Shown: one piece after another, positions 54,708 to 63,911 of the stretch
How positions within the stretch are numbered: position 1 is the first letter of the stretch
How the letters are laid out: every line of letters starts with the position of its first letter
From: CAZYBU01 sp964645775
GTDB lineage: Bacteria; Spirochaetota; UBA4802; UBA5550
Length of the DNA: 64,000 nt
Assembly: GCA_964645775.1 (NCBI GenBank)
Contig: CAZYBU010000004.1
Location: 62,001 to 126,000 of the forward strand
Reading direction: 5' to 3'
Position numbers and translations under genes: made by a program
The notes under the pieces: model-generated
What the model was told of the DNA's origin: nothing
What the model saw: only the letters and a program-made list of their open reading frames with translations
The model's database searches: none

Positions 54708-55952
54708 ATGAAATATGTTGTAATCGGATCCGGCGGGAGGGAACACGCTCTGGCGTGGAGACTCAGATCAGATGGCAGTAGCCAGGAGGTCTATGTGGCG
54801 CCGGGAAACGGCGGAATAGATGAAAAGTGGCGCCTCCCCCTGAATGTTGGCGACTTTGAAGGGATCGCCCGTTTCTGCCGGGATAAAGAGATCGATACTG
54901 TCATTGTGGGACCCGAGGTCCCCCTTGTGGGTGGTATCGTCGATTTTCTGGAAAAGGAGAAGATTCCGGTATTTGGACCTTCGGCAGCGGCTGCGCGTCT
55001 GGAAGGAAGCAAAATGTTCGCCAAAAATGTCATGGAAAAATGTGGAGTGGCTACGGCCGGCTACAGGGAATTTTCCGGTCCCGTGGAATTGCAAAAATAT
55101 GCTGAATCGGCAGACTCCTATCCCCTGGTCATAAAACTGGATGGCCTGGCCGCGGGAAAGGGGGTCGGCATACCGGAAAACCGGGAGGAAGCGAGGCGTT
55201 TTATTGAAGAGAACGTTAAAGATGACACAAAGGTCTTTGTTGAAGATTTTATTCAGGGAGAAGAGGTATCCGTCCTGGGGATTTCAGACGGAAGAACCGT
55301 CCATCCCTGCATTCCTGCCCAGGATCATAAGCGGGTCCTGGAGGGAGACCGGGGGCCAAACACGGGCGGAATGGGTGCCTATGCACCGGCACCGGTCCTG
55401 GACGCGGATAGTATCCGCAGGGTTCACAGTGAGATTCTGCAGCCGGTGGTGGATGGTATGCGTGAGGAAGGGATGCCATTCAGGGGTGTTCTCTACGCGG
55501 GACTTATTCTTAACCCTCAGGGTATTTTTGTTCTGGAATTCAATGTGCGCTTCGGTGACCCGGAGGCCCAGGTTGTCCTTCCCCTGATGGAGGAGAAACT
55601 GGGGGATGTTATCCAGGCCTCCATTCACGGTTCCCTGGACAGGCAATCCCTCACCTTCAGCCGGAAACATGCCATGACAGTGGTACTCGCTTCCGGAGGA
55701 TACCCGGGTCCCTATGAGAAGGGAAAAGTGATTCAGGGTCTCGATCGCGTGGACGATGATATTACTGTATTCCATGCCGGCACCGACTGGCGGGACGGCC
55801 ATGTAGTTACCTCCGGTGGTCGTGTTCTGAACGTGACGGCCACGGGTGAATCACTGAAAAAGGCCCGGGATCGGGTTTATACTGGTATAGAGAAAATATC
55901 CTTTGAGGGGGCCTTCTGCAGAAAGGACATTGGACATCGGGCCCTTTCCTGA
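54708..55952 (+). CDS. purD: Phosphoribosylamine-glycine ligase
   Basis: ATP-grasp enzyme making GAR, second step of purine synthesis. The 414-residue product starts MKYVVIGSGGREHALAWRL and has GPEVPLVGGIVDFL, FGPSAAAARLEGSKMFAK, LVIKLDGLAAGKGVGI (ATP-grasp loop) and GVLYAGLILNPQGIFVLEFNVRFGDPEAQ (metal and substrate site). GGGGGAA precedes the ATG. purN lies elsewhere in the window. A small secreted protein follows 14 nt later. Confidence 0.97.
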   Translation: MKYVVIGSGGREHALAWRLRSDGSSQEVYVAPGNGGIDEKWRLPLNVGDFEGIARFCRDKEIDTVIVGPEVPLVGGIVDFLEKEKIPVFGPSAAAARLEGSKMFAKNVMEKCGVATAGYREFSGPVELQKYAESADSYPLVIKLDGLAAGKGVGIPENREEARRFIEENVKDDTKVFVEDFIQGEEVSVLGISDGRTVHPCIPAQDHKRVLEGDRGPNTGGMGAYAPAPVLDADSIRRVHSEILQPVVDGMREEGMPFRGVLYAGLILNPQGIFVLEFNVRFGDPEAQVVLPLMEEKLGDVIQASIHGSLDRQSLTFSRKHAMTVVLASGGYPGPYEKGKVIQGLDRVDDDITVFHAGTDWRDGHVVTSGGRVLNVTATGESLKKARDRVYTGIEKISFEGAFCRKDIGHRALS

Positions 55953-55966
55953 ATTGAGGACAAACC

Positions 55967-56515
55967 ATGAAGAAGAACTCGATACTTCTCATAGTTTTCA
56001 TGCTCCTTCTTGCGGGAACAACTCTGTATGCGATACAGTACAACAGTGACGGTACAGTAAGCCTGGAGAAACGTAATGGGAACGATAAAAAATTCGCCAT
56101 GGATGGAAAGACCGTCTATGGAGAGCCGATCCGCGAGAGAAGGACTATGCTCAGGCACCGGAAGTTTTACGTGGAGGTTATCTATTCCCGGATGTTCTCT
56201 GACATGAGGTTAAGCGGAGATGGGAAAACCAATTACATGGAGAGGTTCTATAAGGAGCTGGCCCGTCAGGTAGATCACTGGCTACAGGAGAGCAATCTTT
56301 CAACTGGCTCCATGAAGATTGTTGTCTCCAATTGTCGTTTCAGCAAAACGGGCTTTTGTGGAAGGAAAAACAGGAATGAGGTAAGGATCTACACTTATAA
56401 AGACGGTAAAAAAGGTCCCGAAATCTCCATCGATCATAAAGATCTCTACTCTAAAGAGAAAACCGTGGATGTGGCGAAAAAGACCGTTTTGAAGGTCATG
56501 GAAATTTCAAGGTAG
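55967..56515 (+). CDS. Small secreted hypothetical protein
   Basis: A 182-residue exported protein. Residues 1-22 are a signal peptide (SILLIVFMLLLAGTTLYA). The mature part has two Cys (SNCRFSKTGFC) that may pair, and a basic C-terminal region. No family recognised. GAGGAC precedes the ATG and it is probably transcribed from the purD promoter, although functional linkage is not evident. It ends 20 nt from the convergent dsbD stop. Confidence 0.6.
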   Translation: MKKNSILLIVFMLLLAGTTLYAIQYNSDGTVSLEKRNGNDKKFAMDGKTVYGEPIRERRTMLRHRKFYVEVIYSRMFSDMRLSGDGKTNYMERFYKELARQVDHWLQESNLSTGSMKIVVSNCRFSKTGFCGRKNRNEVRIYTYKDGKKGPEISIDHKDLYSKEKTVDVAKKTVLKVMEISR

Positions 56516-56535
56516 TATTCACCACGCGGCAGGCG

Positions 56536-58464
56536 TTATCTCTCCTTTGCCGAAGCCTCCAGTGCCCGAAGGACGTCATCTTCTGAATAGATATCCCTCA
56601 AACAGAAGGGAGATCGAAAGGTATCTCCCGGAGGAAAAATCGCGAGAAAAGGTATTGAACGGCTACCCAGGTTTTCCATGAGCTGTTCCGCTTCCGGGTT
56701 TGATCGGGTGATGTCAGCTAAAAGCAGGATGGCGTTATGCTTTTTCATGGCTTGCCGTACCTTAGCTGTCTTCAGAGCCGTGGCTTCCACCAGCTTACAG
56801 TTGGGACACCAGTCAGCCGTGAAATCCACAAGTACAATCCTTCCTGACTCCCTCTCCTCCAGGAGGGTGTTCATGGAAAATTCATCCACATTATTCAGGG
56901 AAACCTGTTTCGTCCTGTACAGACTCTGGAAAGAGAGATGGTATCCTCCCCCCAGAAGAGCAAGAAGAACCACCAGGGAAATAAGACGGGTTCTTTTGCT
57001 CTTTACGGGCGAGCCGAAGATCCCGAATTGCCAGAAGGCAAGGGCCGTGATGGAAAGAAAGGTGATCGTGGCGAGGATATCTTGCCCCTGCAGAATTGAA
57101 AGGAGGTAGATGACTGTAAAGACCAGAAGAAACCCCATGATCTTCTCGAAGTAGAATGTCCAGGGGCCTGGTTTTGGAATAAAACGGCTGAGGGCGGGAC
57201 GGGCCGTGATGATTATGTAGGGCAGGGCCATACCGAGTCCCACACTCATAAAAATGGTAAAAATGATAGAAGGTGGCTGGGTCAGTGCCCATGCCAGGGT
57301 GCCACCCAGAAAGGGGCCACTGCAGGGAGTCGCAAGAAGCGTAGCCAGAAGACCTTTGATAAAGGAGTCCAGATAGGCATTTCTCCCCATTGACCCCGCT
57401 GCTCTGCCTGCGAAGCCTGGAATCTGAATTGTGAATACACCGAAAAGGGAGAGTGACAGGACAAAGACAATAGCCGCCATGGCCACGATAAATTCACGGT
57501 GTTGAAAGAGTCCTCCCCAGTTGTAGCCGAAAAAGGCGGCAAGGAGAGCCAGGACGGCAAAGCTTACCAGTATCCCCAGGGAGAAAAGCATACCGAGTAA
57601 CATCGATTCCCGGGGGTTCTTTTCCGCCTGGCCTATGATCCCCATGATTTTGATGCTCACCACGGGAAGTACACAGGGCATAAAATTCAGAATAAAACCG
57701 GCAATGAGGCCGAAAAGTATCGCCTGCAAAATACCAGCTATTCCGCTATCCAGGAAACGGGGCGTGAAATCTGAAACCTTTGTCTGGAGGGAAGGCTGAT
57801 CCGGGATACCAACGAGGGATGTCTCCATGGAGGGACGCAGAGAGGTTTCATCATCCATGGATTTACGTGAATCGTCCACCATGAATTCAGTAACAGCCCC
57901 AGGGCCTGAGGGGGGACTCGATCTTTTAAAGAGGTTCTGCATTGTCTCATCGGGAATGCTCTCCTGACCCTCTCGGCTCACTTCCAACGTAACGGAAAGT
58001 TCTCCGTCCCTTGGGACACACGATCGGTCAGTGCAGATGAGGGACTCGTACTTAATGTCCAGGGTACGGATACCCGGTTCGGCATCTTCATGAACTTTCA
58101 GTGGAAGAAAAAGGGTTGTCCTCCCGCTGTAGCCGAAGACGTGTTTTTCCTCACCGGGAGAATTAAATTTCTCCGGGGGAAGATAGCGGGGGACCGAGAA
58201 AATAACCCCCTCCACGGGACGCACTCGGAGAATGGTAGGCTTGCCAGTCCCCGGACCTTTGGGATTTCCGTATATGTGGTTTCCGGACGGGACTTCAATC
58301 CCCACTGCAAGAAACGATTGGCTGCCCGGTTTCAGTTTAAGTTCATTTTTAACCGGGAACACCCGGTAGGTCTGGAAGGTTTCCTCATTTCCGGAATCGG
58401 AACATGATACAAGTATTGTCATTCCTGCAAAAAGGAGGAGTACCGGCAGAAGAAAACGATTCAT
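56536..58464 (-). CDS. dsbD: Thiol:disulfide interchange protein DsbD
   Basis: Transmembrane reductase that passes electrons from cytoplasmic thioredoxin to periplasmic partners. The start is set at the ATG at 58464 (GGAGGG at 10 nt) rather than the GTG two codons before. Residues 1-22 form a lipoprotein-like signal (TILVSC). The N-terminal DsbC-like domain has GNHIYGNPKGPGTGKP and CTDRSCVP. Eight helices follow with the redox cysteines in NFMPCVLPVVSIK and ATPCSGPFLGG. A C-terminal thioredoxin domain has ADWCPNCKLVE. The 642-residue length and all three domains are complete. Confidence 0.9.
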   Translation of the reverse strand: MNRFLLPVLLLFAGMTILVSCSDSGNEETFQTYRVFPVKNELKLKPGSQSFLAVGIEVPSGNHIYGNPKGPGTGKPTILRVRPVEGVIFSVPRYLPPEKFNSPGEEKHVFGYSGRTTLFLPLKVHEDAEPGIRTLDIKYESLICTDRSCVPRDGELSVTLEVSREGQESIPDETMQNLFKRSSPPSGPGAVTEFMVDDSRKSMDDETSLRPSMETSLVGIPDQPSLQTKVSDFTPRFLDSGIAGILQAILFGLIAGFILNFMPCVLPVVSIKIMGIIGQAEKNPRESMLLGMLFSLGILVSFAVLALLAAFFGYNWGGLFQHREFIVAMAAIVFVLSLSLFGVFTIQIPGFAGRAAGSMGRNAYLDSFIKGLLATLLATPCSGPFLGGTLAWALTQPPSIIFTIFMSVGLGMALPYIIITARPALSRFIPKPGPWTFYFEKIMGFLLVFTVIYLLSILQGQDILATITFLSITALAFWQFGIFGSPVKSKRTRLISLVVLLALLGGGYHLSFQSLYRTKQVSLNNVDEFSMNTLLEERESGRIVLVDFTADWCPNCKLVEATALKTAKVRQAMKKHNAILLLADITRSNPEAEQLMENLGSRSIPFLAIFPPGDTFRSPFCLRDIYSEDDVLRALEASAKER

Positions 58465-58502
58465 GAACACTTGCCCTCCAACTGAAAGAGTTTAGAAAAT
58501 TA

Positions 58503-59888
58503 TTAATCAGTTCCCTCTTCCGTAAATCTTTTTTTTATCACCAGAAAATAATAGATAAGACCCGTGGAGGTAAGGAGTATCCCTATGAGCGATGGTATGA
58601 ATGCTGTTATAAGCGTTAAGATAAAAAAGGCAATGTAGAGACTTACAATGACCCATAGACTGAAGGGATAAAGCCAGGCCCTGTATGGCCTGTGCATGTC
58701 CGGATATTTCTTCCGGAGAATGGCGATGGATATAAATGTCATGATGTTGAAAATGGTGCCGGTCGCAGAGAAGAAATCGATGATCCGCTCGTAGGTATTA
58801 GTTGCCATTCCGGCCACGATCAGAAGAACAGAAGCCCATAGGGCCTGGGTTACCAGGGCGTGATTTGGTGTCCGATGCTCCGGGTGTGTCTTCTTCAGGG
58901 CCGAGAAGAAGAGACCGTCCCGGGACATGGCCTGCCATGTCCGGGCCTTTACCAGTATCTGGGTACTGACGTTTCCGAAGGTATTAATCATGACAGCGGC
59001 AGAAATGAAGAGGCCGCCGATGCTTCCAATGGCGATACGCAATGCGTCGGAGGCGACCTGTTTTGAGGTGCTGATCACATCCACCGGTAGCAGATAGATA
59101 TAGGAGCCGTTTGCGCAGAAATAGAGTATCATTACTCCTGTGATGCCGAAGAGAAGAGCCAGAGGGAGGTTTCGGCTCGGGTTTTTCACCTCCTCGGCCA
59201 CATAGGTAGATCCTTCCCAGCCGCTGAAGGCGAAGAAAGAATACCGGAGTGCGGCTCCCACGGCCAGCAGTGTCTCCCAGCTCCATGCATCGGGCCAGAG
59301 AGGAGTGGTGAAATGGGAGATGGAACCTTTACCCGAAGTGACAGCGAATCCGATAAGAAGCCCGATGGCCAATATTTTGACTAAGCCGAAGATGTTCTGA
59401 ACCATGCCGCTCAGGAAGACACCGAAAAGGTTTATAATCGTAAGAAGCCATATGGTAACCAGGGCGAGAAGTATGACCTGGAGATGAGAAATGGCGTCCC
59501 CTGTGGCAAGGGTCCAGAAGGCGTTAAAGTATTCCGCGAAAACAAGGGCCACGGCAGCGATGGCCCCTGTTTCAGACACGAAGAACATGGCCCATCCGCG
59601 CAGAAAGGACCAGATGGGAGGATAGGCTTCGTGGAGGTAAACGTAGGGGCCACCCGATCGGGGCATCATAGCCACGAGTTCAGCGTAGATGACGGCCCCG
59701 AAGATGGTAACAATCCCACCCAGGACCCAGACAAGCCCGAAAAGGGATGTCGACATGACCAGGGCCATGATGGGACCTGGGGTTCGAAATATTCCTGAAC
59801 CGATGATCCTGCCTATGACAATGGAGGTGGCCTCGATGAGGCCCAGGTCACGGCGATACTCCTCGGATGTTTGAGAGGCAGGATTCAT
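58503..59888 (-). CDS. APC-superfamily amino acid permease
   Basis: A 461-residue transporter with twelve predicted membrane helices from about residue 15 to 450. The start at the ATG 59888 has AAGGT upstream; the longer frame begins at a TTG. The opening IVIGRIIGSGIFRTPGPI is the APC-family helix 1 signature (G-S-G-I-F). EVKNPSRNLPLALLFGI is another family mark. Substrate is not determinable; related proteins carry amino acids or exchange them with polyamines or glutathione precursors. Confidence 0.88.
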   Translation of the reverse strand: MNPASQTSEEYRRDLGLIEATSIVIGRIIGSGIFRTPGPIMALVMSTSLFGLVWVLGGIVTIFGAVIYAELVAMMPRSGGPYVYLHEAYPPIWSFLRGWAMFFVSETGAIAAVALVFAEYFNAFWTLATGDAISHLQVILLALVTIWLLTIINLFGVFLSGMVQNIFGLVKILAIGLLIGFAVTSGKGSISHFTTPLWPDAWSWETLLAVGAALRYSFFAFSGWEGSTYVAEEVKNPSRNLPLALLFGITGVMILYFCANGSYIYLLPVDVISTSKQVASDALRIAIGSIGGLFISAAVMINTFGNVSTQILVKARTWQAMSRDGLFFSALKKTHPEHRTPNHALVTQALWASVLLIVAGMATNTYERIIDFFSATGTIFNIMTFISIAILRKKYPDMHRPYRAWLYPFSLWVIVSLYIAFFILTLITAFIPSLIGILLTSTGLIYYFLVIKKRFTEEGTD

Positions 59889-59929
59889 CCCGTCTACCTT
59901 CAAATTGTTTTCAGGAATCGTACTACCGG

Positions 59930-60439
59930 TTATGCACTCTTTTGATACAGGGTGAGGATTTCTCCGATATACATTCTGTGGTAATCGTTGTCCGAATATA
60001 ATTTATCTATGGTTGGATCGATGAAATTATCCGGGGTGAAATCCTGGTAATACATGGTTTTGCATTCAATGATTAACCTGGCTTCACGGTAGCCCCAGTT
60101 GCCGGTCGGTGTTCGAAATGGGGTGAGACCCGTTTCCGCTATCTTGTCAGTATTTCTCCCGGAATGTGAACCGCAGAATTTTAGGGCCTCCTTGTTTTCC
60201 TCAGGAAAAAAGGTCAGGGAGAAGGAGTCGCTACCCTCCATGAGATAATAGGTGTATCTCTGTGGCCGGAGATATATGGTTGCGGCCGGTTTGTGCCATA
60301 TGTATCCCAGAGCGCCCCAGTTGGCTGTCATGGGATTGATAGTTTCGTGAGTAGCTGTGATCAGAAGCCATTCAGAGCCAATAAGCTGAATCGGATTTCC
60401 GAAGTTGTCATTAATTTTGATTTCGGTAAAACCTTCCAT
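59930..60439 (-). CDS. Flavin reductase-like FMN-binding protein
   Basis: A 169-residue protein of the flavin reductase-like split-barrel family. LLITATHETINPMTANWGALGYIWHKP (shown as two parts, LLITATHETINPMT and ANWGALGYIWHKP), then YLRPQRYTYYLMEGSDSFSL and FCGSHSGRNTDKI are typical of the FMN-binding branch. AAGGAG precedes the ATG. It follows map by 10 nt. It may reduce flavin or serve as an FMN oxidoreductase; the electron donor is unknown. Confidence 0.87.
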   Translation of the reverse strand: MEGFTEIKINDNFGNPIQLIGSEWLLITATHETINPMTANWGALGYIWHKPAATIYLRPQRYTYYLMEGSDSFSLTFFPEENKEALKFCGSHSGRNTDKIAETGLTPFRTPTGNWGYREARLIIECKTMYYQDFTPDNFIDPTIDKLYSDNDYHRMYIGEILTLYQKSA

Positions 60440-60449
60440 TGAATCTCCT

Positions 60450-61364
60450 TCATGCTGTCAGAATTTCATGTCCCTCGTCAGTGACAAGAACAGTATGTTC
60501 CCACTGTGCCGAGAGCTTATTATCCGTGGTGATGGCAGTCCAGTTATCAGAAAGAAGACGGGTGTTGGGAGAACCCTCATTTATCATCGGTTCAATAGTA
60601 AAAATCATACCCGGAAGCATAACGATCCCCCGGTTACGGCTTCCGTAGTGATGAACATGAGGTTCTTCATGGAAGCGTATGCCGACACCATGACCTCCGT
60701 AGTCTCTGACCACGCTGTAGCCGTGAGTCCGGGCATGGGATTCTATGGCGTATCCTACTTCTCCCAGGTCTCTGTAAGGTTTGACCTGCTGAATACCGAT
60801 TTCCATGCATTCCCGGGCTGTATCCACGAGTTTCCGGGCCCGGTCGGATACATTGCCGATCATAAACATGCGGCTGGCGTCGCCGAAATACCCGTTCAGG
60901 ATACATGTGACATCAACATTAATGATATCTCCGCTTCTCAGAAGCTCGTCGTCCGGAATGCCGTGGCAGATGACATCATTTACCGAGGTGCAGACACTCT
61001 TCGGGTAGCCGTTATAATTCAGGGGGGCAGGATGGGCGCCCGCGTTCTCTGTAAGCTGATGTACAAGCCGGTCTATCTCTTCCGTGGATACGCCTTCGCT
61101 GATAAATTCGGAGACGCGATCCAGAATTTCTCGGGTTAACTGGCAGCTACGTCGAATTCCATCTATCTGTTCCTGGTTTTTCAGAATAACACCCGGAGCC
61201 GGGCGAAGGGCCGGTCCCCTCTCAACCCCTGATTTCAGGTCCGAATCCATATGACACTTCTTGTATTTTTTTCCGCTGCCGCACCAGCAGGGATCATTCC
61301 GGCTCAGTTTCTTCTTCTTTTCCAACTGGTTTTTTCCTTCTGATAATGGGGCATTGTTCATCAT
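60450..61364 (-). CDS. map: Type I methionine aminopeptidase with SEC-C zinc motif
   Basis: Removes the initiator Met. The 304-residue product has an N-terminal SEC-C-like zinc site NDPCWCGSGKKYKKCH (about residues 23-38), then the pita-bread enzyme core with DVICHGIPD, the metal-binding Asp pair in INVDVTCILNGYFGDASRMF, the His in GVGIRFHEEPHVH, and the two Glu in FTIEPMI and QWEHTVLV. The zinc extension is seen in other bacterial Map forms and is thought to aid ribosome docking. It is followed by the flavin reductase gene. Confidence 0.95.
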   Translation of the reverse strand: MMNNAPLSEGKNQLEKKKKLSRNDPCWCGSGKKYKKCHMDSDLKSGVERGPALRPAPGVILKNQEQIDGIRRSCQLTREILDRVSEFISEGVSTEEIDRLVHQLTENAGAHPAPLNYNGYPKSVCTSVNDVICHGIPDDELLRSGDIINVDVTCILNGYFGDASRMFMIGNVSDRARKLVDTARECMEIGIQQVKPYRDLGEVGYAIESHARTHGYSVVRDYGGHGVGIRFHEEPHVHHYGSRNRGIVMLPGMIFTIEPMINEGSPNTRLLSDNWTAITTDNKLSAQWEHTVLVTDEGHEILTA

Positions 61365-61435
61365 TTCAGGATCGTGTCAAATGGAAATGAAAGGCCTGGT
61401 GGGAAGAGTAATAATCATACAGGAAAGGAGAATCT

Positions 61436-61624
61436 TTATTCCTGGTCTTCCGCCTGCCGTGTGAGGGCCTGAATCAGTTCCCTGTCCTCGAGATAACCGA
61501 GTTTAATGAGGATTTCACCCAGGAGACCGCCCTCCTTTTCCTGTTGCTGAAGGGCCAGGTCGAGCTGCCATTGCTCCAGGGCGCCTCCTTTGACCAGATA
61601 CTGGCCAATTTTTTTATTGTCCAC
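61436..61624 (-). CDS. Stand-alone MshEN/GspE-N-like small protein
   Basis: A 62-residue protein starting at a GTG with GAGG seven bases before it. It has two copies of the pattern (I/L)-G-x-x-L-x-x-x-G-x-L-x-x-x-x-L-x-x-A-L: IGQYLVKGGALEQWQLDLAL and LGEILIKLGYLEDRELIQAL. This is the arrangement of the MshEN domain that in type II secretion and pilus ATPases can bind c-di-GMP, but here no ATPase is attached. A role as a small c-di-GMP receptor is inferred; both copies differ from the ideal motif at the leading Arg. Confidence 0.6.
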   Translation of the reverse strand: MDNKKIGQYLVKGGALEQWQLDLALQQQEKEGGLLGEILIKLGYLEDRELIQALTRQAEDQE

Positions 61625-61672
61625 CCCGCATCCTCACATGATTGATTGAATCGATAATATATTCATATTATT

Positions 61673-61732
61673 CAGTAATTATTTCTAAAGATGCTTTTAA
61701 GTGCAAACAAAAAAGTTAAGCAATTAATACTG
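61673..61732. repeat. Short MITE-like repeat copy at 61.7 kb
   Basis: 60 bp bounded by CAGTA and TACTG, sharing CAGTAATTAT and AAGATGCTTT with the copy at 53.0 kb, plus a related 3' end. The central hairpin part is missing. It sits upstream of the MshEN-like gene. At 61768-61785 a separate palindrome TATCTTCT-CA-AGAAGATA occurs. Nothing else is seen in the 61625-61804 gap. Confidence 0.5.
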
Positions 61733-61804
61733 CATGTTATGATACAATCAGGATAGATGAATAGTTGTATCTTCTCAAGAAGATATCTTGAAAGCAGGTA
61801 TTAA

Positions 61805-61828
61805 TAAAAAAGCCGCCCGAAGGCGGCT
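61805..61828 (-). terminator. Rho-independent terminator of the tRNA operon
   Basis: Stem AGCCGCC / GGCGGCT around a CGAA tetraloop (61811-61828) with, on the minus strand, a following U-run. It lies just after the tRNA-Glu gene. Confidence 0.85.
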
Positions 61829-61836
61829 CTTTAATG

Positions 61837-61909
<73 letters not shown>

Positions 61910-61932
61910 GTCACCCGAACAAAATCGGGATA

Positions 61933-62005
61933 TGAGCCGCCAGGGGATCGAACCCTGGACCCACTGCTTAAAAGGCAGTTGCTCTACCGACTGAGCTAGC
62001 GGCTC
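61933..62005 (-). tRNA. tRNA-Lys (anticodon UUU)
   Basis: 73 nt. Acceptor stem GAGCCGC/GCGGCTC, D-arm AGCTCAGTCGGTAGAGC, anticodon stem ACTGC/GCAGT with loop CTTTTAA (anticodon TTT), and T-arm CCAGGGTTCGATCCCCTGG are intact. CCA is not encoded. It is 23 nt upstream of tRNA-Glu and shares its promoter (62020-62048). Confidence 0.95.
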
Positions 62006-62019
62006 ACAAATTCTGATAC

Positions 62020-62048
62020 CAAATACTGAACTGGTGATACACTGTCAA
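62020..62048 (-). promoter_or_regulatory. Promoter of the tRNA-Lys/tRNA-Glu operon
   Basis: Minus-strand TTGACA (62048-62043), a perfect -35, 17 nt, TATTTG (62025-62020). Transcription would start about 8 nt before the tRNA-Lys 5' end. It lies between purA and the tRNAs. Confidence 0.6.
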
Positions 62049-62063
62049 GAAAAAGTCTGAAAA

Positions 62064-63329
62064 TTACCTGTAAAAGGTATTTACTCTGTCCGCTCCTACG
62101 GAAATAATCCTGATGGGAACTTCTATGAACTCCTCAAGAAATTCAATGTATTTTCGGGTAGCTGCCGGAAGTTTTTTCCAGTCCGTGCAATGAGAAATAT
62201 CATCGTCCCAGCCTTCCAGTTCTTCGTACACCGGTTCCAGTTCTTCGCGAAAAAGAGATGGATAATACTCGATCTCCTCACCCATGCACCTGTATGCCGT
62301 GGCAACTTTCAGGGTTTCGAAACCTGTAAGGACGTCAAGCTTTGTCAGGGCAATAGATGTGAGGCCGTTTATCCTCCTGGACTGTTTAAGAAGGGGGATA
62401 TCAAACCAGCCGCAGCGCCTAGGACGTCCTGTAGTAGAGCCGAACTCGTTACCATTGACTCGCAGCCGGTCACCATCATCATCCATGGCCTCCGTGGGGA
62501 AGGGCCCCTCCCCTACTCTGGTCACATAGGCTTTGGTTATTCCAACAACCTCGTCAATGTTAAATAGATTCAGGCCGCTTCCCATAAGAGCGCCTCCTAC
62601 TGTGGGGCTGGAGGAGGTAACGTAAGGATAGGTGCCATGATCGATATCGAGGGCGAAGCCCTGGGCGCCCTCGAGAAGAATGTTTTTTCCTTCAGCTACG
62701 TATCGGTGAAGCAGATGCTGGGTGTTGGCGAACATTTCTCCAGCCTGTTCCTTGAACTCGAGGAGGAGGGACATGATCTCGTCAACGGTGTAGGGTTCTT
62801 TGTCAAAAATTTCGTTCAGCTGAAGATTCTTGAAATGAACCAGGAAGGTAACCCGTTCTCTCAGATACTCCTCATCAAATAAATCAGCGATACGAATACC
62901 TATGCGGAGACATTTGTCGGAGTAGGAAGGTCCGATACCCTTTTTGGTTGTACCGATCTTGTTGCTTCTCAGCTCCTCCATCGACTTGTCAAGGTCACAG
63001 TTAAAGGGGAGAATTAGATGTGCCGCGTCTGAAATCTTCAGCCGGCTTCGTACATTCCATCCTTCCTCTTCAAGAGGCTCTATCTCTTCCATGAGCTGTA
63101 CCGGATCGATGACGACACCGTTACCGATGACGCATACTATGTTATTATGCAGTATGCCCGATGGTACAAGATGAAATATATACTGCTTCCCTTCAACTAC
63201 AACGGTATGACCGGCATTGGCTCCACCCTGATACCGAACAACTACATCCGTCTTCTCGGTAAGGTAGTCGATCATTTTCGCCTTGCCTTCATCTCCCCAC
63301 TGGGTGCCGATAGCGACCATGCAGCTCAT
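62064..63329 (-). CDS. purA: Adenylosuccinate synthetase
   Basis: IMP plus Asp plus GTP gives adenylosuccinate, first step to AMP. The 421-residue product has the GTP loop GTQWGDEGKAKMIDYL (the usual G-K-G-K here is G-K-A-K), the IMP/Asp loop GGANAGHTVVVEG, NKIGTTKKGIGPSYSDK and GSTTGRPRRCGWFD. GAGGTC precedes the ATG. Length is normal. No gene shares its promoter region except the divergent nikR. Confidence 0.97.
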   Translation of the reverse strand: MSCMVAIGTQWGDEGKAKMIDYLTEKTDVVVRYQGGANAGHTVVVEGKQYIFHLVPSGILHNNIVCVIGNGVVIDPVQLMEEIEPLEEEGWNVRSRLKISDAAHLILPFNCDLDKSMEELRSNKIGTTKKGIGPSYSDKCLRIGIRIADLFDEEYLRERVTFLVHFKNLQLNEIFDKEPYTVDEIMSLLLEFKEQAGEMFANTQHLLHRYVAEGKNILLEGAQGFALDIDHGTYPYVTSSSPTVGGALMGSGLNLFNIDEVVGITKAYVTRVGEGPFPTEAMDDDGDRLRVNGNEFGSTTGRPRRCGWFDIPLLKQSRRINGLTSIALTKLDVLTGFETLKVATAYRCMGEEIEYYPSLFREELEPVYEELEGWDDDISHCTDWKKLPAATRKYIEFLEEFIEVPIRIISVGADRVNTFYR

Positions 63330-63491
63330 ATTGACCTCTTACTGATTTTTTTCTCTGTCATTTTAGGTGGTTAGCATAATATCACAACTTTTTTTTGAAG
63401 TAAAAATCGCTTTACGTAGAGTAGCCAATATTATGGTATTTGGATATCGTATGCGTACAGTAGCACCAGAAAGCGTAATTAAGAGGATATA

Positions 63492-63911
63492 ATGCATAAT
63501 ATCGTTCGTTTTGGGGTATCCATTGATGAGAAGCTTTTAAAACGCTTTGATGCCATTATTGGGGACAAGGGATATGTAAACCGATCGGAGGCGATTCGGG
63601 ACCTGATTCGTGATATGATGGTAACGGACGAAATTTCCGACCCGGACGCGGAAGCTATTGGCACGCTGACTATAATATATAGCCATGAAACCCGGGAAAT
63701 AAGTGAACGTCTAAATGATGTCCAGCATCATTACTACGATAGTATTGTCTCCACCACACATATACATCTGGATCAGCATAACTGTCTTGAGGTTCTGATT
63801 CTAAGAGGCAAGACAAAAACAGTTAAGATGCTGGCGGACAAGCTTCTATCCATAAAAAACGTCCGGCATGGAAAATTTTCCATGACAACAGCGGAGCAGT
63901 TCACTGAGTAA
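63492..63911 (+). CDS. nikR: Nickel-responsive regulator NikR
   Basis: Ribbon-helix-helix repressor controlled by Ni(II). The 139-residue product has the RHH N-terminus VRFGVSIDEKLLKRFDAII with GYVNRSEAIRDLIRD, and an ACT-like C-terminus. The four nickel ligands are present in the family spacing: His79, His90, His92 and Cys98 (compare His76, His87, His89 and Cys95 in E. coli). No nik transporter gene is in the window and no clear GTATGA-N16-TCATAC operator was found upstream. The final 89 nt of the window hold no gene. Confidence 0.93.
   Translation: MHNIVRFGVSIDEKLLKRFDAIIGDKGYVNRSEAIRDLIRDMMVTDEISDPDAEAIGTLTIIYSHETREISERLNDVQHHYYDSIVSTTHIHLDQHNCLEVLILRGKTKTVKMLADKLLSIKNVRHGKFSMTTAEQFTE

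Noticed and set aside
63420..63491. NikR operator upstream of nikR
   Set aside because: GTATGCGTAC near 63450 is only a partial match and has no correctly spaced TCATAC partner.
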